From Geminicoccus sp036263595 (lineage in GTDB: Bacteria; Pseudomonadota; Alphaproteobacteria; Geminicoccales; Geminicoccaceae): DNA of 64,000 nucleotides. Made by a program: the position numbers and the translations under genes. The stretch spans positions 5,706-69,705 of the forward strand of contig NZ_DATAGQ010000120.1 in NCBI RefSeq assembly GCF_036263595.1, read 5' to 3'. The notes under the pieces were generated by a model, which did no database searches, was not told the DNA's origin, and was given only the letters and a program-made list of their open reading frames with translations. Shown here in pieces: positions 9,521 through 17,415 of the stretch. Numbering within the stretch: position 1 is the stretch's first letter; each line of letters begins with the position of its first letter.

Positions 9521-9600
9521 GGCCTCCCTTCGCTGGCATGACCCAGATCAGGTTCAACGGGTTTGATCTCAGTCCGCCGGTCACGACGAACACCCCTTGG
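9521..9600 (-). promoter_or_regulatory. TPP riboswitch (THI element) upstream of thiM
   Basis: Read on the minus strand, this stretch carries the conserved THI-box pieces in order: AAGGGGTG, then CTGAGAT, AACCCGTTGAACCTGATC, and the closing GGGTCATGCCAGCGAAGGGA. It ends about seven bases before the thiM ATG, and the final purine-rich GGGAGG is close enough to double as the ribosome site, so control is probably of translation initiation. TPP binding is expected to switch off the whole four-gene operon. Confidence 0.95.
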
Positions 9601-9682
9601 CGGGCTTGAGGATGGTCCGATTGCGACCGATGTCAACCGCAGGCGAGCGCCCGCATTGTCAACCAGAAGGAAGCGTCCGCAC

Positions 9683-10615
9683 GTGAACGTCCTGCTCTAT
9701 CTTCATGACAGCGCCCTGCTCCACGACACGGGACCGGGCCATCCCGAGCGGCCGGCGCGCTACCGGGCGGTCGTCGAGGCGCTGGATCAGCTGGACGCCC
9801 CGTGGCTGCTTCGGCAGGAAGCCCCGGAGGCATCGATCGAGCAGGTGAAGCGCGTCCATGACGTTGCCTATGTCGACGCCCTCCTGGAGGCCCTGCCGGA
9901 CCAGGGCCTCGTGCAGATCGACGCCGATACCATCGGCTCGCCCGGCAGCCGCGAGGCAGCCTTGCGCGCGGCCGGTGCTGCCGCCTCGGCGGTGGATGCG
10001 ATCTTGTCCGGTCGGGCCAAGCGCGCCTTCTCGGCAATGCGGCCGCCTGGGCATCATGCCGAGAGCAACCGTGCGATGGGCTTCTGCCTGTTCAACAGCG
10101 TAGCCGTGGGCGCAGCCCAGGCTCGTACCGTGCATGGTGTCGGCAGGATCGCGATCGTCGACTTCGACGTCCACCATGGGAACGGCACCCAGGAGATCTT
10201 CTGGTCCGATCCGCAGACGCTTTACGTCTCGACGCACCAGTCACCACTCTACCCCGGCACGGGAGCCGACAACGAGCGAGGCGCACGCGACAACATCCTG
10301 AACATACCCTTGCGCTCGGGCACCGACGGTACGTTCTTCCGCAAGGTGGTGGCCGACCGCGTCATCCCGGTGCTCGACCGGTTCGCGCCGGAACTGCTGC
10401 TGATCTCGGCAGGGTTCGACGCGCATGAAGCCGACCCGCTTGCAAGCCTGCGCCTGACGGAGGAAGACTTCGCCTGGGTGACGAAGCAACTCGTCGCCGT
10501 GGCCGACCGTCATGCGCAGGGGCGGGTAGTATCGGTGCTGGAAGGCGGCTACGACGTCGACGCGCTCGGCCGGAGCGTCAAAGCCCATGTCTGCGCGCTC
10601 GCTGGCCAAGAGTGA
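9683..10615 (+). CDS. Histone deacetylase-like amidohydrolase
   Basis: A 310-residue class II-type HDAC/acetylpolyamine amidohydrolase family enzyme that removes acetyl groups from lysine or polyamine substrates using zinc. Visible are the active-site RPPGHHAE (about residue 120), the zinc-binding DFDVHHGNGTQ, SAGFDAHEADPL, and EGGYDVDAL. The GTG at 9683 has a good ribosome site (AGAAGGAA) and gives the usual N-terminus (VLLYLHDSALLHDTGPGHPERP); the frame open from 9563 lies inside the antisense of the riboswitch and is not used. It is followed by xseB. The substrate cannot be told from sequence. Confidence 0.9.
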   Translation: MNVLLYLHDSALLHDTGPGHPERPARYRAVVEALDQLDAPWLLRQEAPEASIEQVKRVHDVAYVDALLEALPDQGLVQIDADTIGSPGSREAALRAAGAAASAVDAILSGRAKRAFSAMRPPGHHAESNRAMGFCLFNSVAVGAAQARTVHGVGRIAIVDFDVHHGNGTQEIFWSDPQTLYVSTHQSPLYPGTGADNERGARDNILNIPLRSGTDGTFFRKVVADRVIPVLDRFAPELLLISAGFDAHEADPLASLRLTEEDFAWVTKQLVAVADRHAQGRVVSVLEGGYDVDALGRSVKAHVCALAGQE

Positions 10616-10634
10616 GCGGAGGAAGAGCAGCCCT

Positions 10635-10874
10635 GTGACCGAAACGAACAAGCAGATGAGCTTCGAGGCTGCGCTCGGAGAACTGGAGAAGCTGGTTCAG
10701 GAGCTGGAGCGCGGCCAGCTGGACCTGGACGATGCGATCTCGGCCTATGAGCGCGGTACGGCACTCAAGGAGCTGTGCCGGCAGAAGCTGGCGGACGCGC
10801 AGATGCGGGTGGAGAAGCTGTCGGTGAACGCCGCTGGCGAGCCCCGCGTCGAACCCTTCGATCCCTCCCGCTGA
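10635..10874 (+). CDS. xseB: Exodeoxyribonuclease VII small subunit
   Basis: XseB associates with XseA to form ExoVII, which degrades single-stranded DNA. The short protein has the family core MSFEAALGELEKLVQELERGQLDLDDAISAYERG (two helices) with the LExGxLxLxxxLxxYExG pattern. The GTG at 10635 is preceded by GGAGGAAGAG and gives 79 residues, the usual size; the open frame begins earlier at 10587 inside the HDAC gene. It lies directly before ispA, the common order in alphaproteobacteria. Confidence 0.93.
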   Translation: MTETNKQMSFEAALGELEKLVQELERGQLDLDDAISAYERGTALKELCRQKLADAQMRVEKLSVNAAGEPRVEPFDPSR

Positions 10875-10889
10875 CGTCGGCCGTCCACC

Positions 10890-11774
10890 TTGCTCACCAG
10901 CTTTCTTCAGGATACGGCCGCCAGCGTGGAGGCGGAGATCGACCGGCTGCTTGGTTCGCCTGCGGATCACGCGGCGCCGAGGCTGGTCGAGGCCATGCGT
11001 TACGCGGCACTCGGCGGCGGCAAGCGGCTGCGGGCAGCACTCGTGCGAGCCGTGGCGGATGCCCTGGCCGGCGCTAGCCAGTCGAACTGGATGGCCACCG
11101 CTGCTGCGATCGAGGCCGTACATGCCTACTCGCTGATCCACGACGACCTGCCGGCCATGGACGACGCGTCCACGCGCCGTGGCCGCCCAGCCTGCCATCT
11201 CGCCTTCGATGAAGCGACCGCGGTTTTAGCCGGTGATGCTCTGCAGGCGGTTGCGTTCGAGTGGATTGCCGGGGACGCGCGGCTGCCGGAAATTGCCAGG
11301 CTGACGCTGATAGCGGGTCTGGCTCGGGCCGCCGGCGCTGCTGGCATGTGTGGCGGGCAGATGCTCGACCTGCAGGGCGAGGCGAACCCGCCGGATCTGG
11401 CAGGCCTGGAACAGATGGAGCGGCTCAAGACCGGCGCCATGATCGCCTTTGCCGCTGAAGCCGGTGCCGTCATCGCCGGTGCCGATGCGCCGGTCCGCCA
11501 CCACGTCGTCGGCTGGGCGAGATGTCTGGGGCTCGCCTTCCAGATCAAGGACGACCTGCTGGATGTGGAAGGCGACGGCAGCGTGACAGGCAAGGATGCG
11601 GGGCTGGATGCCGTGCGCGGCAAGACTACATTCGTGAGTCTGATGGGTGTGAAAGCCGCGCGTGAACGGCTTGATGTGCTTGCTCTTGAGGCGAGCCACC
11701 ATCTCGGCGATCTGGGCGTAGAGGTGAACTTGCTCGATTCCATCTTCCACTACGTCGTCACGCGTGATCGCTGA
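10890..11774 (+). CDS. ispA: Polyprenyl (farnesyl/geranylgeranyl) diphosphate synthase IspA
   Basis: A short-chain trans-prenyltransferase that condenses IPP with allylic diphosphates. The first Asp-rich motif is DDLPAMDDA (about residues 90-98) followed by STRRGRPACH, and the second is KDDLLDVEGD (about residue 228). The conserved LGGGKRLRAALV is near residue 45. The start is a TTG at 10890, 15 bases after xseB. Directly downstream is dxs, so precursor supply and chain elongation are encoded together. FPP is the most likely product; the exact chain length is not certain from sequence. Confidence 0.92.
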   Translation: MLTSFLQDTAASVEAEIDRLLGSPADHAAPRLVEAMRYAALGGGKRLRAALVRAVADALAGASQSNWMATAAAIEAVHAYSLIHDDLPAMDDASTRRGRPACHLAFDEATAVLAGDALQAVAFEWIAGDARLPEIARLTLIAGLARAAGAAGMCGGQMLDLQGEANPPDLAGLEQMERLKTGAMIAFAAEAGAVIAGADAPVRHHVVGWARCLGLAFQIKDDLLDVEGDGSVTGKDAGLDAVRGKTTFVSLMGVKAARERLDVLALEASHHLGDLGVEVNLLDSIFHYVVTRDR

Positions 11775-11803
11775 ACCGCACATGTCCTGGAGCCGGCGGC
11801 AGC

Positions 11804-13723
11804 ATGCCCGACACTGATTTGCTCGATCGAGTCTCGACGCCCGACGAATTGCGTCGACTCCCGAAGACGCAGATTCGCCAGCTCGCGGACGAGCTTCGGC
11901 GCGAGACCATCGACGCCGTGTCCGTCACGGGAGGGCATCTGGGCGCTGGCCTGGGCGTCGTCGAGCTGACCGTGGCGCTGCACTACGTGTTCGACACGCC
12001 GCGCGACATCCTGATCTGGGACGTCGGCCATCAGGCCTACCCGCACAAGATCCTGACCGGCCGGCGCGACCGGATCAGGACGTTGCGCAAGCCGGGAGGC
12101 TTGTCCGGCTTCACCCGGCGCAGCGAGAGCGCCTACGATCCATTCGGCGCCGCCCACAGCTCGACGTCGATCTCGGCCGGCCTGGGATTTGCCGAGGCGA
12201 TCCGGCTGAACAACGAGGACCGCAACGTCGTCGCCGTGATCGGCGACGGCGCCTTTTCAGCCGGCATGGCCTACGAAGCCATGAACAATGCCGGGACCTC
12301 CAAGGCCCGCCTGATCGTCGTGCTGAACGACAACGACATGTCGATCGCGCCGCCGACCGGCGCGATGAGCGGCTATCTGTCTCGCGTCCTAGCGAGCCAT
12401 GAGTTCCGCGAATTGCGCGACGTGGCCAAGCGGGTGGTGAAGCACCTGCCCGGGCGTCTGCAGAACGTGGCGCGACGGGCGGACGGACTGGCGCGCGGCA
12501 TGGCCACGGGCGGCACGCTGTTCGAGGAGCTGGGCTTCTACTATGTCGGCCCGGTCGACGGCCACGACGTCGACCAGCTCGTCACGATCCTGGAGGAGCT
12601 TCGGGACGATGCCGAGAAGGGCCCCGTGCTGCTTCACGTCAAGACGCAGAAGGGGAAGGGCTACCTCCCGGCCGAGCGGGCGGCAGACAAGTACCACGGC
12701 GTCACGAAGTTCGACGTCGCCACCGGCGCCCAGGTCAAGTCCGGCGGCAACCTGCCCTCCTATACCTCCGTTTTCGCACGCAGCCTGATCACCGAGGCAG
12801 AGACCGACCCGTCCATCGTGGCAGTGACGGCAGCCATGCCGTCAGGTACCGGCCTGGACCTGTTCGGCCGACGCTTCCCGGGCCGGGTCTACGACGTCGG
12901 GATCGCCGAGCAGCACGCGGTGACATTCGCGGCAGGACTTGCCTGCGAGGGCATGAAGCCGTTCTGCGCGATCTATTCGACCTTCCTGCAGCGCGCTTAC
13001 GATCAGGTCGTGCATGACGTGGCCATCCAGAAGCTGCCGGTACGGTTCGCGATCGATCGGGCTGGCCTCGTCGGGGCAGACGGTGCCACCCATGCGGGCA
13101 GCTTCGATATCGCCTATCTCGGCTGCCTGCCCGACATGGTAGTGATGGCCGCCGCCGACGAACTCGAGCTCATGCACATGGTCCGGACGGCTGTGGCCTA
13201 CGAAGAAGGACCCATCGCATTCCGCTACCCGCGCGGAGAGGGTGTGGGCATCGATCTGCCGGCACGCGGCCAGTTGATCGAGATCGGCAAGGGCAGGGTG
13301 GTTCGTGAGGGAACGCGGGTCGCGCTCCTGTCCTTGGGCACGCGACTTGGAGAGTGCCTGAAGGCAGCGGACGAGCTTGCCGGACGCGGCATCTCGGCCA
13401 CCGTCGCGGACGCCCGATTTGCCAAGCCCATTGATCGCGATCTGGTGCGGCAGCTGCTCGGCCATCACGAACTGGTGGTGACGGTGGAGGAAGGCTCCAT
13501 CGGTGGCTTTGGCAGTCAGGTCCAGCAGTTTGCGCTGGAAGCGAGCCTGCTCGACAGCGGCAAGGCTCGGATGCGCTCCATGATCCTGCCGGATCTGTTC
13601 ATCGAGCACGGCACGCCGGCCGGACAGCATGCCGATGCGGGGCTGGATTCGGATGCGATCGTCCGCAAGGTGCTGCAGGGCCTCGGTGTTCGCGTCGAGC
13701 CGCTGCGGGTTGTTGCCGGTTGA
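11804..13723 (+). CDS. dxs: 1-deoxy-D-xylulose-5-phosphate synthase
   Basis: Dxs condenses pyruvate and glyceraldehyde-3-phosphate in the first step of the MEP isoprenoid pathway, using thiamine diphosphate. Visible are GHQAYPHKILTGR, the ThDP/Mg motif GDGAFSAGMAYEAMNNAG (about residues 147-164), and the transketolase-type central glutamate in VGIAEQHAVTFAAGLA. The 639-residue length is normal. It needs the cofactor whose biosynthesis operon lies 2 kb away. The stop is overlapped by the TTG start of tlyA. Confidence 0.97.
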   Translation: MPDTDLLDRVSTPDELRRLPKTQIRQLADELRRETIDAVSVTGGHLGAGLGVVELTVALHYVFDTPRDILIWDVGHQAYPHKILTGRRDRIRTLRKPGGLSGFTRRSESAYDPFGAAHSSTSISAGLGFAEAIRLNNEDRNVVAVIGDGAFSAGMAYEAMNNAGTSKARLIVVLNDNDMSIAPPTGAMSGYLSRVLASHEFRELRDVAKRVVKHLPGRLQNVARRADGLARGMATGGTLFEELGFYYVGPVDGHDVDQLVTILEELRDDAEKGPVLLHVKTQKGKGYLPAERAADKYHGVTKFDVATGAQVKSGGNLPSYTSVFARSLITEAETDPSIVAVTAAMPSGTGLDLFGRRFPGRVYDVGIAEQHAVTFAAGLACEGMKPFCAIYSTFLQRAYDQVVHDVAIQKLPVRFAIDRAGLVGADGATHAGSFDIAYLGCLPDMVVMAAADELELMHMVRTAVAYEEGPIAFRYPRGEGVGIDLPARGQLIEIGKGRVVREGTRVALLSLGTRLGECLKAADELAGRGISATVADARFAKPIDRDLVRQLLGHHELVVTVEEGSIGGFGSQVQQFALEASLLDSGKARMRSMILPDLFIEHGTPAGQHADAGLDSDAIVRKVLQGLGVRVEPLRVVAG

Positions 13724-15048
13724 AGTCGCGCAAGCAGCGGCTCGACCAGCTCCTGGTCGACCGCGGGCTGGTTGAAACGCGCAGCAAAGCCCAGGCCATC
13801 GTGATGGCGGGGCAGGTCTTCACAGGTGAACGCAAGCTCGATAAGCCGGGAGAGTCCCTGCCGGACGATGTCGTGCTGGAAATCAGGCGGAGCGGACCTG
13901 GCTGGGTCAGTCGTGGCGCCCTCAAGCTCATCGAGGGGCTGGACCGCTTCGGGATCGACCCGGCGGGACTGACCTGTCTCGATGTCGGCGCGTCGACCGG
14001 CGGCTTCACCGAGGTTCTGCTCAGCCGGGGTGCGGTCCGGATCTACGCGGTCGACGTCGGCTACGGGCAGCTCGCCCAGAAGTTGCGGAACGATCCACGC
14101 GTCGTGAACATGGAGCGGACCAACGCCCGGCACCTCACGACAGCGCAGGTACCTGACCGTATCGACTTGCTGGTGTGCGATGCGAGCTTCATCGGCCTGT
14201 CGACCGTCCTGCCTTCATCGATGGCATTCTGCCCTTTGGGGGCGCATGCCGTCGTGCTGATCAAGCCGCAGTTTGAGGTGGGACCGGAGCGGGTCGGCAA
14301 AGGAGGCGTGGTGCGGGACCCGGCTCTGCATGAGGAGGTCTGCACCCGCTACCGGGAGTGGTTCACGATGCAAGGCTGGGAGGTCCTGGGGATTGTCCCC
14401 AGCCCGATCACCGGCCCGGCGGGCAACATCGAGTTCCTGCTGGGTGCCAGGCGGAGCTCGGACCGGCAGGCTTGCCCCCGGTCAGCCGTCATAGGGCGGA
14501 TGACGCGGGAATCGCAGCAGGTTGTCTCGCGTGTCGAACCAGGACAGATGCTCGCTGAACCAGCCATGCAGCTTTGGCTGGACGCTGTTGGGGTTATCCA
14601 ACGTAGCGATGCAGACGCCGATGGAATGGTCACCGGCATCCGTCATGTAGAGCTGCGAGCCGCAATCCCCGCAGAACCAGCGGGTCGACAGCTGGGACGA
14701 GGTGAAGGCCTTGGGATCGCCCGCCGTCACGGCAAAGCGCTTTGGCGACAACTGGACCCAAGCCACCACGGGCGCGCCGCTCGCCCTGCGGCACTCCCGG
14801 CAGTGGCAGTAGTCGGCAAGGTCGTCCTCTTCCAGCTCCGCAAGATAGCGTACCCGGCCGCACAGGCAGCCGCCAGCACGGCTGGTCATCCTGCCGCCTG
14901 CAACCGCTCGAACCCGGCCTCGAGATCGATGATCAGGTCCTCGACCGCCTCCAGGCCGACATGGATGCGCAGGCAGGGCCCCTCTGCCTGCCATGGTGCT
15001 GCCGAGCGCGATTTCTGTGGGAATGTCGGGATGAGCAGGCTCTCGTAG
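13720..15048 (+). CDS. tlyA: TlyA-family rRNA 2'-O-methyltransferase with abnormal C-terminal read-through
   Basis: TlyA (haemolysin A family) methylates rRNA riboses. An S4 RNA-binding domain (residues 1-65: RLDQLLVDRGL) is followed by an FtsJ-like methyltransferase domain with the SAM motif CLDVGASTGGFTEVLL and the KPQFEVG motif. The TTG start overlaps the dxs stop (TTGA). Family homology ends near residue 247 (GPAGNIEFLLG), about position 14455, yet the frame stays open 190 codons more, over the antisense of the GFA gene and the 3' part of metC. Loss of one C from the CCCCC at 14475-14479 would bring a TAG at 14492 into frame. Either a real frameshift or a sequence error; the tail is unlikely to be functional. 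Confidence 0.8.
   Translation: MKSRKQRLDQLLVDRGLVETRSKAQAIVMAGQVFTGERKLDKPGESLPDDVVLEIRRSGPGWVSRGALKLIEGLDRFGIDPAGLTCLDVGASTGGFTEVLLSRGAVRIYAVDVGYGQLAQKLRNDPRVVNMERTNARHLTTAQVPDRIDLLVCDASFIGLSTVLPSSMAFCPLGAHAVVLIKPQFEVGPERVGKGGVVRDPALHEEVCTRYREWFTMQGWEVLGIVPSPITGPAGNIEFLLGARRSSDRQACPRSAVIGRMTRESQQVVSRVEPGQMLAEPAMQLWLDAVGVIQRSDADADGMVTGIRHVELRAAIPAEPAGRQLGRGEGLGIARRHGKALWRQLDPSHHGRAARPAALPAVAVVGKVVLFQLRKIAYPAAQAAASTAGHPAACNRSNPASRSMIRSSTASRPTWMRRQGPSACHGAAERDFCGNVGMSRLS
14482..14889 (-). CDS. GFA (glutathione-dependent formaldehyde-activating-like) family protein
   Basis: A 135-residue zinc protein of the GFA/CENP-V superfamily. Zinc-binding cysteines are seen in order: GGCLCGRVRY, CHCRECRRASGAP, and FCGDCGSQL. 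Members are annotated as S-(hydroxymethyl)glutathione synthase, but the true activity of most, including this one, is unknown. Its ATG overlaps the metC stop (ATGA), so the two are translationally coupled. Its 3' end overlaps the convergent tlyA region. Confidence 0.88.
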   Translation of the reverse strand: MTSRAGGCLCGRVRYLAELEEDDLADYCHCRECRRASGAPVVAWVQLSPKRFAVTAGDPKAFTSSQLSTRWFCGDCGSQLYMTDAGDHSIGVCIATLDNPNSVQPKLHGWFSEHLSWFDTRDNLLRFPRHPPYDG

Positions 15049-16049
15049 CCGCCCCAGGACCAGCCCATGCCGAACAGGCTCATGCCGTCCAACATGGCGG
15101 CCACGGCGGCGGCGCTTGTCCGCTTCAGCACGATCCCGAACAGCCCCGACGCTCCCTTGAAGTCGCGCCGCCAAAGGGCGTGGCTGGGATCGTCCGGCAG
15201 GGCAGGGTGCAGCACCCTCGAAACCTCCGGCCGGGCCTGCAGCCAGCGGGCAATTTCGATCCCGCTCGCCATGTGCCGCTGCAGCCGGACGTCCAGCGTG
15301 CGCAGCCCGCGTAGCGCCAGCCAGCAATCCTCGGGGCTGGAGACCATGCCGAGATCCTGGATGCCGCTGCGCAGCCGCGGATGAAGTTCCGGCGTCGAGG
15401 TGACGATGCCCATCATCAGGTCGGAATGGCCACCGATATACTTGGTAGCGGCATGGATGGTGGCGTCGACGCCATGCTCGTATGGCTTGAAGAAGATCGG
15501 CGTGCCCCAGGTGTTGTCGAACACAACGAGCGCCCCATGCCCATGGGCGATGCGAGCGATCGCCGGCACATCGCACACCTCGAAGGTCAGCGAGCCCGGG
15601 CTTTCGATGTAGACCATCCTGGTCTGCGGCCGAAGCTTTGCCTGGACATCCTCAGGATCCAGCGGATCGAAGAAGTCATGACTCACGCCCATGCGTGCGA
15701 GGATGCCCTCCACGGTCTGCCGGGTCGGGTGATACACGTTGTCGGCCACCAGAATGTGGTCGCCTGCCTTCAAAAGCGCCAGCAACGTCGCGACGATGGC
15801 AGCCTTGCCCGAGGCCAAGGCGACGGCCCCGCCAGCACCTTCCAGGCCGGCCACCGCCTCTTCGAGGGCGAATGTGGTCGGGGTGCCGTAGCGGCCATAG
15901 TTCACGACGCCGGGCCCAGGCCGGGCCGAAAGGAGAGCCTCGACGCTGGGGAACAGGATGGTGGACGCCCGCTGGATGGGCGGGTTGACGATCCCGTCAT
16001 TGTTCTCGGGATCGCGCCCGAGGGCCGTCACCAGGGTCGCGTCGCGCAT
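14886..16049 (-). CDS. metC: Cystathionine beta-lyase / PLP-dependent trans-sulfuration enzyme
   Basis: A 387-residue Cys/Met-metabolism PLP enzyme. The PLP-binding segments are seen as VALASGKAAI, VVFDNTWGTP (Asp), and the Schiff-base lysine in ATKYIGGHSDLMMG; NYGRYGTPT fits the substrate-binding loop. The ATG at 16049 is chosen because AGGAGG lies five bases before it; the frame is open further upstream without a better signal. As I recall, metC next to the aap amino-acid transporter genes is a neighbourhood also seen in rhizobia. Beta-lyase is more likely than gamma-synthase from the ATKYIGGHSD context, though only assay would settle it. Confidence 0.88.
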   Translation of the reverse strand: MRDATLVTALGRDPENNDGIVNPPIQRASTILFPSVEALLSARPGPGVVNYGRYGTPTTFALEEAVAGLEGAGGAVALASGKAAIVATLLALLKAGDHILVADNVYHPTRQTVEGILARMGVSHDFFDPLDPEDVQAKLRPQTRMVYIESPGSLTFEVCDVPAIARIAHGHGALVVFDNTWGTPIFFKPYEHGVDATIHAATKYIGGHSDLMMGIVTSTPELHPRLRSGIQDLGMVSSPEDCWLALRGLRTLDVRLQRHMASGIEIARWLQARPEVSRVLHPALPDDPSHALWRRDFKGASGLFGIVLKRTSAAAVAAMLDGMSLFGMGWSWGGYESLLIPTFPQKSRSAAPWQAEGPCLRIHVGLEAVEDLIIDLEAGFERLQAAG

Positions 16050-16214
16050 CCGTTCCTCCTGCCTGCGAGGACCCGGGCTAGCATGAACCGTAAGCCGCGC
16101 GAAGCTGCCCTTGTCGTGGCACACGGCTTGCACGCTTGTCGCTGGTGCGAATGGATCCCGGTAAGTCGGAGTTGGCAGTTCGATGATTGCATGTCATGCG
16201 TGCAACCGGATGCA

Positions 16215-16267
16215 GAGTGTAGCGATACACTCGCACGATGAACGCGGACGATGAACGCCCATCGTCC
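16215..16267. promoter_or_regulatory. Two hairpins and a direct repeat upstream of aapJ
   Basis: In the 240-base metC/aapJ divergent region, GAGTGTA-GCGA-TACACTC (16215-16232) is a 7-bp perfect dyad. It is followed by ACGATGAACGC repeated twice with a 13-base step (16235 and 16248). The second copy lies within a perfect 8-bp dyad, GGACGATG-N6-CATCGTCC (16246-16267), that ends 24 bases before the aapJ start. These are candidates for a nitrogen- or amino-acid-responsive operator or a leader RNA structure; the regulator is unknown. Confidence 0.5.
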
Positions 16268-16291
16268 AGGGAATGAATGTAGGGGATCCCG

Positions 16292-17317
16292 ATGATGCGT
16301 CTTTCGAGCCTGCTGGGCGCTTGCGCCCTGGTCGCGTTGGGTGCGGCGTCGGCCGAAGCCGGGCCGACCTTTGACGCCGTCAAGGCAAAGGGCTTCGTGC
16401 AATGCGGGGTGAATGTCTCGGGCCTTCCCGGCTTCGCGTCGGTGAACGACAAGAATGAGTGGTCCGGGCTCGACGTCGACATGTGCAAGGCCGTGGCGGC
16501 CGCCATGTTCGGCGACGCCAACAAGGTCAAGTACACGCCGCTGAACGCCAAGGAGCGCTTCACCGCACTGCAGTCGGGCCAGATCGATATCCTGTCGCGG
16601 AACACGACGGATACCTTGTCGCGTGACACCTCGCTCGGCCTCGATTTCCCTGCTATCAATTACTATGACGGCCAGGGCTTCATGGCGAAGAACTCGCTGG
16701 GCGTGAAGTCGGCGCTGGAACTGGACGGGGCTTCGGTCTGCGTGCAGGCCGGCACGACCACCGAACTGAACCTGGCCGACTTCTTCCGCGCCAACAACAT
16801 GAAGTACCAGGGCGTGGTCTTCGAGAACAATGACGAGGTCAACGCGGCCTACGAGGCAGGTCGGTGCGACGTGCTGACCACCGATGCGTCCGGCCTTTAT
16901 TCGACCCGTGTGAAGCTCCAGAACCCGGCCGACCACACGGTGCTGCCCGAGATCATCAGCAAGGAGCCGCTCGGTCCGAGCGTGCGTCACGGCGACAACG
17001 AGTGGGCCGACGTGGTACGCTGGTCGTTTTATGCAATGGTCCAGGCCGAAGAGTTCGGCATCACCCAGGCCAATGTCGACCAGATGGCCGGCGAGACGCA
17101 GAACCCCGACGTTCAGCGCTTCCTCGGCAAGCTGGACAAGCTCGGCGAGGGGATCGGCCTTCCGAACGACTTCGCCATGCAGATCGTCAAGCAGGTAGGC
17201 AACTATGGCGAGAGCTTCGACCGTAACGTCGGCGCTGGTTCTGCGCTGAAGATCGAGCGCGGCCTGAACGCGTTGTGGACCGAAGGCGGCCTGCAGTACG
17301 CCATTCCCTTCCGCTGA
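16292..17317 (+). CDS. aapJ: General L-amino acid ABC transporter, substrate-binding protein
   Basis: The periplasmic binding component of a broad-specificity amino-acid importer. A signal peptide is clear (MMRLSSLLGACALVALGAASAEA, cleavage before GPTF). The mature protein has the type-3 binding-protein fold: FVQCGVNVSGLPGFA, WSGLDVDMCKAVAAAMFGD, and the long RNTTDTLSRDTSLGLDF typical of the AapJ/BztA branch. Length of 341 fits. It is the first gene of aapJQMP and a ribosome site (AGGGGA) precedes the ATG. Confidence 0.94.
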   Translation: MMRLSSLLGACALVALGAASAEAGPTFDAVKAKGFVQCGVNVSGLPGFASVNDKNEWSGLDVDMCKAVAAAMFGDANKVKYTPLNAKERFTALQSGQIDILSRNTTDTLSRDTSLGLDFPAINYYDGQGFMAKNSLGVKSALELDGASVCVQAGTTTELNLADFFRANNMKYQGVVFENNDEVNAAYEAGRCDVLTTDASGLYSTRVKLQNPADHTVLPEIISKEPLGPSVRHGDNEWADVVRWSFYAMVQAEEFGITQANVDQMAGETQNPDVQRFLGKLDKLGEGIGLPNDFAMQIVKQVGNYGESFDRNVGAGSALKIERGLNALWTEGGLQYAIPFR

Positions 17318-17330
17318 CCGGCTGAGGACG

Positions 17331-17355
17331 GAGGGCCGCTCTGCGGGCGGCCCTC
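17331..17355 (+). promoter_or_regulatory. Intercistronic hairpin between aapJ and aapQ
   Basis: GAGGGCCGC-N7-GCGGCCCTC forms a perfect 9-bp GC-rich stem with a 7-base loop, 14 bases after the aapJ stop. No T-run follows, so it is not a full intrinsic terminator. Such hairpins behind binding-protein genes commonly stabilise the upstream mRNA and let the binding protein be made in excess over the permeases; that role is inferred here. Confidence 0.7.
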
Positions 17356-17415
17356 GATCCGCCGCACTCGTCCTGTTCTTTGCGCCGCCGGACGATGCTT
17401 ATCTCGGGAACGACC

